DNA from: an uncultured Lachnospiraceae bacterium
Lineage (GTDB): Bacteria > Bacillota > Clostridia > Lachnospirales > Lachnospiraceae
DNA length: 7,618 bases
Direction: 5' to 3'
NCBI GenBank assembly: GCA_946549155.1
Contig: CAMNQN010000162.1
Span: 1 to 7,618, forward strand
A program made the position numbers and the translations under genes. The notes beneath the pieces were generated by a model. It saw only the letters and a program-made list of their open reading frames with translations, ran no database searches and was not told where the DNA came from. How positions within the stretch are numbered: the first letter of the stretch is position 1; every line of letters begins with the position of its first letter. Below are positions 1-6,435 of this stretch, in pieces.

Positions 1-940
1 CAAAAGCGACCAGCCGGTCCACGGTCTCCAAAGTATCCTCCACCGTCTGCTGAAGAATCGCCTCATCCTCCTGGAGCAGGCAGGCCATATAGGTATCCAG
101 ATACATATCCTCCAGGATTGCTTCCTTCCCGGCTCCGGTTCTTTTTTGCTGAAAAGTGGGCCAGGTGGTTTTTCCCTGTTTCTCCCGCAGCATAAAAGGG
201 ATTTCCCCAATACATCCAATCGTATAAATCCATTCCCGGGGCTTCAGGCAGCCCAGACGATACAAAAACTGCTGGATCTGCTTATCGTCCTCCATTTTCT
301 CCACCAGTTCCTCTGAATAACCAAGCTGGGTATAAGAAAAAGGATAGAGGGAACGTTTTCGGTAAAACAATGCCAGTTCATCTTCCAAATCCCGCTGCGG
401 CTTCACCAGCGCCAAAATCTTTTTTCCCCGAAAATCCCCCTTTGTATACACCACGCCGCATCCCGTCAGATTCAGCACGATATCCAGGGGCACATACCAT
501 GTCCCCTGAAACAGGGCAGGCGCGGCGGCGCCCTCCACAGAAAACTGATACAGATCATTCAGATATCCGTATTCCCGGTCTCCCAATTTCATCAGTATGC
601 TGCTCTCAAAGCTATCCAGCCTCGCAGTCTGCCCCGCGTAGGAAACCTCCAGATCCAGCTTCTCCGCCAGAAAATCCAGATGAGCATAAACGGTCTGATC
701 TGCGGATACCGCCACCGGAAGATAAGCTTCCTCCTTGCTGTATTGAAAATGTTCCCCCTTCTGCTCCACGTCACAGTATAGTTCCGCATGAATATATCCC
801 TCCGCGGGAAACTGTACCGGTTCCGTTACACTGCCCAGATCCCTGACCGTAGCCGCCTCCCCGGCAGTGCCAAAAAACAGGCAAAGGCACAGCCACACTG
901 CTAATAAACGATACCCACGATATTTCCTGTTTCTGCCCAT
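1..940 (-). CDS. Exported protein with stalk-like segments, C-terminus beyond the window
   Basis: The reading frame is open from an ATG at 940 to the left edge (313 codons seen), so the C-terminus is missing. An AGGAG at 949-953, eight bases before the ATG, supports this start. The N-terminus is a classical signal peptide: a basic stretch (RNRKYRGYR), a hydrophobic core at about residues 12-26, and small residues near 29-30 where signal peptidase I could cut. There is no lipobox cysteine, so it is probably secreted or envelope-held rather than a lipoprotein. Residues about 72-110 (starting AYLPVAV) and 146-180 (TWYVPLDIVLNLTGCGV) resemble copper amine oxidase N-terminal-like ('stalk') repeats; this match is weak. 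Residues 185-313 are polar, probably helical, and unrecognised. It is the last visible gene of the phosphothreonine-signalling operon, 97 bases after the membrane FHA gene. It might be the module's extracytoplasmic partner, but that rests on position only. The gene call is firm; the family is uncertain. Confidence 0.85.
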   Translation of the reverse strand, partial: MGRNRKYRGYRLLAVWLCLCLFFGTAGEAATVRDLGSVTEPVQFPAEGYIHAELYCDVEQKGEHFQYSKEEAYLPVAVSADQTVYAHLDFLAEKLDLEVSYAGQTARLDSFESSILMKLGDREYGYLNDLYQFSVEGAAAPALFQGTWYVPLDIVLNLTGCGVVYTKGDFRGKKILALVKPQRDLEDELALFYRKRSLYPFSYTQLGYSEELVEKMEDDKQIQQFLYRLGCLKPREWIYTIGCIGEIPFMLREKQGKTTWPTFQQKRTGAGKEAILEDMYLDTYMACLLQEDEAILQQTVEDTLETVDRLVAF

Positions 941-977
941 ACGCTTCGCTCCTTTGCACTGTCGCCATGCCCTTTTC

Positions 978-1012
978 CTAAGGAAATGCCGATTAATTCA
1001 TCATTTCCTTAG
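978..1012. repeat. Perfect 11-bp inverted repeat in the gap before the exported-protein gene
   Basis: CTAAGGAAATG (978-988) is the exact reverse complement of CATTTCCTTAG (1002-1012), with a 13-base AT-rich spacer. No T-run follows on either strand and the stem is AT-rich, so it is not a standard intrinsic terminator. The left arm also belongs to a second, smaller palindrome, TTTCCT-A-AGGAAA at 974-986, so the same motif occurs three times. It could be a protein-binding operator, or an mRNA hairpin that sets the level of the downstream gene relative to the rest of the operon. The symmetry is directly visible; the function is inferred. Confidence 0.6.
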
Positions 1013-1037
1013 AACAAACGCCTTTATCAGCGTCTTC

Positions 1038-1779
1038 TTAACCAAGGCGGAAAATTTCTTCCGTCGCACCAATATGAATTTCATTTCCTGAGGTCAAAAT
1101 ATTTACCTTACCGTTTTCCAGCCGTCTGCCATCCTTGTCATAAACTCCATTTACAGAAAAGTCTGTGATACTGTAAGCGCCATTCGCTGCGTTGTAGGTA
1201 ACAGAGCAATGCTTTCTTGAAACATTTTCCCCCTTAATTACCACACTGCACGCCTTCGGATCGCGGCCGATGTACACCGGCTTGCCGTCCTTTAACGGAA
1301 TGCGGGCACCCTCATAAGTTCCCTGAAGGCCAATCAGCACTCCATCGCGCTTTCCCTGCTTTACCGTTCCTCCAGCCATACACCCTTTCTCTCCTTTATC
1401 AACCACGCATCCTATAATTGCTACGATCAGCTGTACAAACGCCAGTATCTCCAGAAGAATCGGGACAAAGCTCTCCCCATATCCCGCTTCCACAAAGGCC
1501 TCCAATGCAATCATATTGAGACCGTAAGCCGCCATCATCACAATGCTTGCCAATATCGTGCCCACATAACTGCGCTTTCCTTTTCCATACAGATGCATCA
1601 GGATAATCAGAAGCGCAAATACTGCGGAAATCAGAAACGTAACCGCCAGCAATAAGGCAAGTTCGCCTCCTAAGGATTCCGCATTTGGTCCCAAAAACAA
1701 TTTACACGATCTGCAAGGCGCCAAAGACCATCAATATTTTCCGATATATGCTTTTTGTAGCTAAACTGATTTTATCCAT
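1038..1779 (-). CDS. Multi-pass membrane protein with C-terminal FHA domain, apparent frameshift near its N-terminus
   Basis: The best start is the ATG at 1779, which has a good binding site (AGGGAG, 1785-1790). It reads MDKISLATKSIYRKILMVFG and then hits TAA at 1704-1702. The rest of the protein lies in the +1 frame, open from about 1730 to the TAA at 1040-1038. The first usable codon in that frame is a TTG at 1724 without a Shine-Dalgarno. Removing one base near 1704-1730 fuses the two into a 246-residue protein. The fused protein would have four membrane helices: one in the N-terminal 35 residues, then segments beginning LALLLAVTFLISAVF, VGTILASIVMMAAYG and VPILLEILAFVQLIVA. Basic loops (YGKGKRSY and the post-helix-4 linker) would face the cytoplasm, and with them the FHA domain. 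The FHA domain (last ~100 residues) keeps the full signature: IGRD, SRKH and a later NG. It is probably a membrane anchor that recruits phosphothreonine proteins made by the neighbouring kinase. The break may be a mutation, a sequencing error or, less likely, recoding. Confidence 0.75.
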
Positions 1780-1784
1780 CTTCT

Positions 1785-1790
1785 CTCCCT
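1785..1790 (-). promoter_or_regulatory. Ribosome binding site that favours the 1779 start of the membrane FHA gene
   Basis: AGGGAG on the minus strand lies five bases before the ATG at 1779. No comparable site precedes the TTG at 1724 in the main frame. This makes the short upstream frame the natural 5' end of the gene and is the main argument that a frameshift separates it from the rest. Confidence 0.6.
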
Positions 1791-1814
1791 CTTTTCTTCA
1801 TTCAGTGCCGATTT

Positions 1815-2417
1815 TTATTTTTCTTTATTTTTTGTGTCTTCCCAGCAGAATTTTTCGCCGCAAAGCGGAATAAACAACAGCTTCTCATTTCCAATCGTCA
1901 GTACATCGTAGGGAGACAGTACCTCATTATTCAGGACCACCTTATCATTCAGATAAAACAATTCATGGGAATCTCCCGGCTGTGCAATAAAAATTTTGGT
2001 TTTAGGCTCATAGATCACCACTGCGTGGCGGTCACGGGAAACGCTCAGATCACCGCTGAGTACCACATCCATCCCCGGATTACGTCCGATAAAATTCCTT
2101 CCCGATTTTAATGTGAAGCTCTGTCCGTAATATTCCCCTTCCGTACAGGTCAGCCAGCCCACCACTGGTTCTGTTCCCAGGGAATCTTTATAAAAGCTCA
2201 CTGTTTTATCGCCTTCGCCGGGAACTGCATCCGAAAATACGGAAGGTTCCTCCGGCTGCAGGGACACTGTGGGACCCTCGCCGCCTGCCTGTTCAAATCT
2301 GCTGGCATCCAGTGCCACCGTTTCTTCATTGGCGGTTGCCGTCATATGGCAATGGGGACAGGTCATATATTTGTCCGCGTCGTAGAAGTGTCCGTTGTTA
2401 CATCTCTTTAAATTCAT
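1815..2417 (-). CDS. Zinc-ribbon / FHA domain protein, soluble
   Basis: This 200-residue protein starts at the ATG at 2417, eight bases after a perfect AGGAGG (2426-2431); a further upstream in-frame TTG at 2459 has no such site. The N-terminus carries a probable metal-binding knuckle with C6, H10, C20 and C23 (pattern C-x2-GH-x-YD-x2-K-x3-CPxC). It is almost the same as the one in the 72-residue protein encoded at 6436-6654. Residues 30-80 are a low-complexity linker with three similar threonine motifs: TVAL (T33), TVSL (T50) and TVSF (T72). An FHA domain fills about residues 88-190. It has the GR pair (111-112), but the usual SxxH is altered (SRDRH, 127-131) and the late NG is ND, so phosphopeptide binding may be changed. 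There is no signal peptide or membrane helix. A cytoplasmic adaptor or kinase substrate, comparable in logic to GarA/OdhI-type FHA proteins, is the likely role. It sits between the second phosphatase (63-base gap) and the membrane FHA gene (35-base gap). Confidence 0.92.
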   Translation of the reverse strand: MNLKRCNNGHFYDADKYMTCPHCHMTATANEETVALDASRFEQAGGEGPTVSLQPEEPSVFSDAVPGEGDKTVSFYKDSLGTEPVVGWLTCTEGEYYGQSFTLKSGRNFIGRNPGMDVVLSGDLSVSRDRHAVVIYEPKTKIFIAQPGDSHELFYLNDKVVLNNEVLSPYDVLTIGNEKLLFIPLCGEKFCWEDTKNKEK

Positions 2418-2480
2418 AATCTTTTCCTCCTGAAAATATAGTTGTTTTATAAATAGCAATGCAATCTTTCATCCCTGCGT

Positions 2481-3281
2481 TTAAATCCGGGATATTAATA
2501 TCGCACTGGTATTATCCTGCCGTTCTTTGCCGTTCACCTGCGCCTCCTGCAAAAGCTGCGCTACCTTTTCCTTTTGACTCCCGCTGCTCTCAAGAAGCTC
2601 CTGTATTCTTTCATTGGTTACACTGCGGTACAAACCGTCGCTGCACAGCAAAATCTGGTCGCCGGATTCCACCATGAAAGGTTTTGTATTTATTTCAATC
2701 CGGCTGATGCCTCCAAGTCCAAGATAACTGATCAACGCGGAAGCTCTTTTCTGTTCTTCCTGATAATCCTGCTGGTCAATCTGGCCGCTGCTTAGCATCT
2801 GCTTTAGCAGCGTACCGTAATTATGCTCTTTTACCGGGCAAATCATCTCTTCCCCGCGATGAAGGTAGATGCGGCTGTCTCCCACAGACAGCCAATGCAG
2901 TCTGCTCTCATCCATAATCACCGCCACCACTGTGGTGCCTGCCTGAAGACGTTTCCCGTTTTCCTGCAGCCGATACACCGCTTCATCCATCTTGTAAGCC
3001 ATTTTCCTGAGAAAGTTCGGAATATTCTCAAAGGGCTCCTCATAAAACTGTTCCGCCAGCATCTGAACCGCCAATGCGCTGGCTTTTTCGCCTCCTTCCA
3101 TTCCCCCCATTCCATCACAAACCACCGCAAGCAAATACTCTCCCTTGATTCCCACAAAAATACTGTCCTGCTGACTTTTTCGCCCTCCCTGCGTCATTCC
3201 CGATTCATAAGAAACATATCTTTCCAAGTGCACCGTTTGATCCGTCCCCAGGCTTACTGTCCTGATTGCGCTCTCATCCAT
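2481..3281 (-). CDS. PP2C-family serine/threonine protein phosphatase with N-terminal extension
   Basis: This 266-residue metal-dependent phosphatase should remove phosphate from Ser/Thr residues modified by the adjacent kinase. The PP2C motifs appear in order: QQD (D39), CDGMGG (D56-G60), AGTT (115-118), VGDSRIY (133-139), CSDG (D215) and the closing QDN (D256). The metal-binding aspartates D39, D56, D215 and D256 are all present, so it should be active. The ATG overlaps the last 8 bases of the kinase gene (ATGGATGA), which suggests coupled translation; a G-rich GGGGG lies nine bases upstream of the ATG. Compared with the other PP2C of the operon it has about 20 extra N-terminal residues, which contain TVSL (T8) and TVHL (T16). 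Similar motifs occur in both zinc-ribbon proteins, and this may be a phosphorylated docking tail. No membrane helix is seen, so it should be cytoplasmic. Family assignment is certain; its substrates are inferred from gene order. Confidence 0.96.
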   Translation of the reverse strand: MDESAIRTVSLGTDQTVHLERYVSYESGMTQGGRKSQQDSIFVGIKGEYLLAVVCDGMGGMEGGEKASALAVQMLAEQFYEEPFENIPNFLRKMAYKMDEAVYRLQENGKRLQAGTTVVAVIMDESRLHWLSVGDSRIYLHRGEEMICPVKEHNYGTLLKQMLSSGQIDQQDYQEEQKRASALISYLGLGGISRIEINTKPFMVESGDQILLCSDGLYRSVTNERIQELLESSGSQKEKVAQLLQEAQVNGKERQDNTSAILISRI

Positions 3282-4548
3282 TTTTTTCTACCCCCAAAAT
3301 AACTCTGCATTTCATGCTGCCGACTCCAAGCTCCGTTTCCGGCAGCACTCGGTATTTTTTCCCTTTTAACAATCTGGTCTGCTGGTAATACAAGCCGTTT
3401 ACTGACTTATCTATCACATAGAAGCATTGATTAGAGGAATCATAATACAGAGAAAAATGTAGTCCGCTGATCTCCGCATGTCCGCTGAGCACAATCTGGC
3501 TTTTCACTGCGGAACGCCCTACCTGCAGCCAATGATCCTGTAAGATGGGAAACAATGCACCCACGCAGCTTCCCTGGGAAACCAGAAGCCAAACCTTCGG
3601 CAGCCTCCTGGATACCGGTTTCGCGGCCTGCGAAGGCTTCGCAGTACAAACCGGCTTCTGGCGCGCCGGTTTCCTGCGCTGCTTTCCCATGGCTGAAACA
3701 AACTCTGACATGGTCTGTGTGCGGTACTGGGGATTCATCAGCAGCGCCCGATCCACCGCCTGGGAAACCTTATGGCTGCACTGGGAAACCAACTGATCCA
3801 AAGGAACATAATTCTCTCCCATCAGCCGATTGGGAGCTGCCGGAAGCTTTCTTCCGGCAGCCGCATAGTAAAACGTTCCGGCCAGCGCGTAAACGTCCGT
3901 AAAGCTTCCCTGACTCATTTTGCTGGAATACTGTTCCGGAGGTGCAAAACCCGGCTTCAGCACAACGGAAAACTGCTGATTTTCCGAAATGGCCATCGCT
4001 TTCGCACTTCCGAAATCAATAATCTTGATTTCCCCATCCGGCATAAGCATGATATTTTCCGGGCTGATATCCCGATGGAAAATACCTGCCTGGCGATGCA
4101 TCCTATCCAACGCCCCTCCGACTTTCACCACCACATCCAGCGCCATGGGGTAGGGCAATTTTCCTCCGGAATCCATCATAACCTGCTTAAGCGTCCTGCC
4201 ATTTAAATACTCCATCACATAATAGGCAGTATTATTTTCCTCAAAGGCTTCCCAAACATTTACCATTGAGGGAAGCTCCTTCATCTTCATCAAAATCAGG
4301 GCTTCCTCAAAAAACCGCTTTTTCCCGTGAAGATATTCTCTGACTCTGTCCTTCTGCGGCAATACCTCCAGTGTCTTTTCATTTCTGGAAGCAATGACTT
4401 CCGGAAGATATTCCTTTATTGCGCAGACCCTATTGTTTTGAACATCTCTGCAAAGATAGGTAATGCCAAACCCACCGGCTCCCAAAATGGATACAACCTT
4501 ATACCTTCCTTTTTTTAATTCCGTAATACAAGGTTTCTCTTCTATCAT
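3274..4548 (-). CDS. Serine/threonine protein kinase with C-terminal FHA domain
   Basis: This 424-residue Hanks-type kinase transfers phosphate from ATP to Ser/Thr. The kinase domain (about residues 15-290) shows the glycine loop GAGGFG (23-28), the ATP-anchoring lysine K45 in AIKEY, the catalytic HRDISPEN (D160, N165), DFG (178-180) and APPEQY (202-207) in the P+1 region. The lysine usual in HRDLKPEN is serine here. Residues 290-316 are a basic Pro/Lys/Arg linker, followed by an FHA domain (about 318-422) with VGRS, an altered SGLH where SRxH is usual, and NG at 384-385. Unlike PrkC/PknB-type kinases it has no membrane helix and no PASTA repeats, so it is probably soluble and positioned by its FHA domain binding phosphorylated partners. 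The ATG lies 3 bases after the stop of the VWA gene, with GGGAG across that stop, and the 3' end overlaps the second PP2C gene by 8 bases. Kinase and phosphatase are therefore likely made in step. Assignment is very secure; the targets are inferred. Confidence 0.97.
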   Translation of the reverse strand: MIEEKPCITELKKGRYKVVSILGAGGFGITYLCRDVQNNRVCAIKEYLPEVIASRNEKTLEVLPQKDRVREYLHGKKRFFEEALILMKMKELPSMVNVWEAFEENNTAYYVMEYLNGRTLKQVMMDSGGKLPYPMALDVVVKVGGALDRMHRQAGIFHRDISPENIMLMPDGEIKIIDFGSAKAMAISENQQFSVVLKPGFAPPEQYSSKMSQGSFTDVYALAGTFYYAAAGRKLPAAPNRLMGENYVPLDQLVSQCSHKVSQAVDRALLMNPQYRTQTMSEFVSAMGKQRRKPARQKPVCTAKPSQAAKPVSRRLPKVWLLVSQGSCVGALFPILQDHWLQVGRSAVKSQIVLSGHAEISGLHFSLYYDSSNQCFYVIDKSVNGLYYQQTRLLKGKKYRVLPETELGVGSMKCRVILGVEKNG

Positions 4549-4551
4549 AGC

Positions 4552-6399
4552 CTACTCCCATCTGATTATCAGTTCCAGCTTTCCGGCCTGGATGCGATCA
4601 CCTGAACGCAGCGGCTGCTCCCCCTCCGTCAGCCGGACGCCGTTCACTGCAGTAAAACCGCTCTTACTAAGATTGGAAATTCTTAAGGTTCCATCCTGAA
4701 CCAGCAAAACAAAATGCTGTCTGGAAAGCGCCGAGTCATCAAAGCTGAGCTCACAGGTATCTGACCTGCCCACGATCATACTGTTTTTGATCGTCAGCTT
4801 CATTTCTTCCCTTCGTCCGCTCACACGGATATAAACGGTTTTGTTTTCCAGCTTTTTGTCCCTGTCCAGTTTTACTCTGCGATGTACCTCATAAACTGAA
4901 CGTACCTCCTGCGCCGCCTCTTTCTTTTCTTTTGCTCTCTTTCGTTTTCTGGAAAGCAAAATCAAAAGCAAAAGAAGCAAAACTCCCGGAAGCGCTATCA
5001 GCCATCCTGAATGGGATAAAAATCCGGCCTGATCTGAACCTGGTTCCATGGCACATTCCGTCTCGGTTTCTGTCTCGGCCTGCGTTTTCGCCCCGCCTTC
5101 CCGCTCTCCCTGAATTTCTGTGTCCGTTTCCGTTTTTATGTCCGTTTCCGTTTCGGCTTCCGTTTCCGTCTCCATTTCCGTTTCTGTCTCTGTCTCCGTT
5201 TCCGTCTCCGTTTCCGTTTCTGTCTCCATCTCCGTTTCTGTCTCTGCCCTGATTTCTGTCTCTGTACCGGCTGACTGCTCAATCCGGATGTGCCCGGTAC
5301 CCTCCAGCACATTTTTTTCCATAGAAACATCCACCAGGTTTTCACAGACCAGTTCATAATCTCCCGGCATAAAATCCTCCGCAAAGGTCAGCAAAACGCT
5401 GTCCCCGCCGCTTCCCTCCGACGTATATACCGGAACAAGCTCCTCTTCCCCGCTTTTCAGAATAAAATTTTCCGCTGACGCGCTTCCCGACACTGGTTCA
5501 GAAAAAACCGCTTTAAGCTGTCGTTTCCCCCGCTGCTCCAATTTCGTAACCTGCGGTGCCACCACATCGGCAATCCACTGATTTTGCAGTACCTCCCTGC
5601 TTTGTTTCATGCCCTCATCCGCAAATTCCAGAGTAGCCGTCACAGCGCTGTTGGAAACCCTGTTATTATCAGCCAGAAAAACCGCTTCATAGCAATTCAA
5701 AATATGCTGGGAAACCTGCCTAAAGCTGTCCGCCTCAGTCCCCTTCTCCAGCATCGTCAAATATCCCCCGGTAGCACGGACATATTCCCCAAAGCTGTTC
5801 ACCGTCTCCTTCGCTACTTCTGGCACAGTAAAACCGTACAATGGAAGTCCCGCTTCCTGTATCTCCCGCAAGGACTCATTTTGAGCCGCCTTACCTGTAG
5901 CATCATCCACACCGTCCGATATGACAAATACTGCTTTCCGGATCGCTCCTTCGCTGCTTAACCGCTGCGAATGGCGGGCAATCTGATACAGTCCCTCGTA
6001 CAGCAGCGTATGCTGATCGGAATTTATCAAATTAGAAAGCGTCTCCTTTGCCTCACTGTCTGAACGAAACTGCTCTCCCGTAAGATCAAAAACAGTATTC
6101 ACCTCATCCCCGAAGGTAACCAAAACCATATGATCCTGATTCCGCAGCGTATCGCCAAACCGGATCAACCCCTGACAAATAGTAGAAAATTCCTCTTTGG
6201 AAACGGACGCTGAAATATCCAGCGCTATGTAATAATATATCTCCGTTTCACTCTCCAAACTTCTCCGGAGCGACTGAAGGTTCAGCTTTTCTTCTCCAAT
6301 ATATGCCTGTAAATCCTTCTCTTCCCGATCCTTTTCCCCTGAAAAATAGAAAACGGCTTCCGGCATATTCAAGTAAACCTGCTCTAAATAGTTTTCCAC
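4552..6399 (-). CDS. VWA / Ig-like / transmembrane / FHA protein
   Basis: A GTG at 6399 with AGGAG seven bases upstream gives 615 residues. The TTG at 6417 would add six residues but has no binding site and its extension contains the AGGAG itself. The order is: a short N-terminal beta-rich piece; a VWA domain (about 55-240) with a complete metal-ion adhesion site, D61-I-S63-A-S65, T131 and D162; an Ig-like domain (about 281-375) resembling SbsA/Big_5 types; a Thr-Glu-rich acidic stalk (about 379-448); one membrane helix (about 466-482, WLIALPGVLLLLLLILL) followed by RKRKR; and a C-terminal FHA domain (about 535-615) with GRS, SRQH and NG all intact. By the positive-inside rule the FHA domain is cytoplasmic and the VWA part should be outside, able to bind a ligand or protein and relay it to phosphothreonine partners. 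Oddly, no signal peptide is visible. It sits 36 bases after the zinc-ribbon gene and 3 bases before the kinase gene. Confidence 0.93.
   Translation of the reverse strand: MENYLEQVYLNMPEAVFYFSGEKDREEKDLQAYIGEEKLNLQSLRRSLESETEIYYYIALDISASVSKEEFSTICQGLIRFGDTLRNQDHMVLVTFGDEVNTVFDLTGEQFRSDSEAKETLSNLINSDQHTLLYEGLYQIARHSQRLSSEGAIRKAVFVISDGVDDATGKAAQNESLREIQEAGLPLYGFTVPEVAKETVNSFGEYVRATGGYLTMLEKGTEADSFRQVSQHILNCYEAVFLADNNRVSNSAVTATLEFADEGMKQSREVLQNQWIADVVAPQVTKLEQRGKRQLKAVFSEPVSGSASAENFILKSGEEELVPVYTSEGSGGDSVLLTFAEDFMPGDYELVCENLVDVSMEKNVLEGTGHIRIEQSAGTETEIRAETETEMETETETETETETETETEMETETEAETETDIKTETDTEIQGEREGGAKTQAETETETECAMEPGSDQAGFLSHSGWLIALPGVLLLLLLILLSRKRKRAKEKKEAAQEVRSVYEVHRRVKLDRDKKLENKTVYIRVSGRREEMKLTIKNSMIVGRSDTCELSFDDSALSRQHFVLLVQDGTLRISNLSKSGFTAVNGVRLTEGEQPLRSGDRIQAGKLELIIRWE
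5115..5266 (-). repeat. Thr-Glu coding hexanucleotide repeat
   Basis: On the coding strand the segment is built almost entirely of ACR-GAR codon pairs (6-base period, third positions varying A/G), broken a few times by ATG, GCC/GCA, GAC and ATA. It encodes an alternating Thr-Glu tract, the longest pure run being 17 residues between two Met residues. A shorter tract of the same kind lies just downstream at about 5057-5082. It forms a strongly acidic, probably extended stalk between the Ig-like domain and the membrane helix. A repeat of this unit length can grow or shrink by replication slippage without breaking the frame. Confidence 0.85.
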
Positions 6400-6406
6400 A
6401 CATGTT

Positions 6407-6413
6407 CTCCTTT
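6407..6413 (-). promoter_or_regulatory. Ribosome binding site that fixes the GTG start of the VWA gene
   Basis: AAAGGAG lies seven bases before the GTG at 6399. An out-of-frame ATG at 6403 is only three bases from the site and opens a frame of about 50 codons with no recognisable content, so the GTG is the better start. Confidence 0.7.
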
Positions 6414-6435
6414 GCAAAATGCTGTCAATTCCAGT

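Noticed and set aside
370..846. Plus-strand 158-codon Pro-rich frame
   Set aside because: It lies opposite the exported-protein gene, which has a signal peptide and binding site; the Pro-rich composition is a by-product of the opposite coding frame.
2418..2459. Upstream TTG start for the zinc-ribbon/FHA protein
   Set aside because: No binding site precedes it, whereas a perfect AGGAGG is correctly spaced to the ATG at 2417.
2435..2464. Possible internal promoter (TTGCAT, 18 bases, TATATT) before the zinc-ribbon/FHA gene
   Set aside because: The -35 is poor and the start of transcription would fall within the AGGAGG binding site.
5120..5359. Plus-strand frame coding a Ser-Val repeat protein
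   Set aside because: It is the antisense image of the Thr-Glu repeat inside the VWA gene and has no start context or other recognisable sequence.
3574..5715. Nonamer CTGGGAAAC repeated at 3574, 3760, 3781 and 5707
   Set aside because: Each copy is in frame and encodes Val-Ser-Gln on the minus strand, so shared codon choice explains it.
6423..6428. Perfect TTGACA on the minus strand before the VWA gene
   Set aside because: Seventeen bases further on is ACATGT, which is not a -10 element, and a transcript start there would fall inside the gene start.
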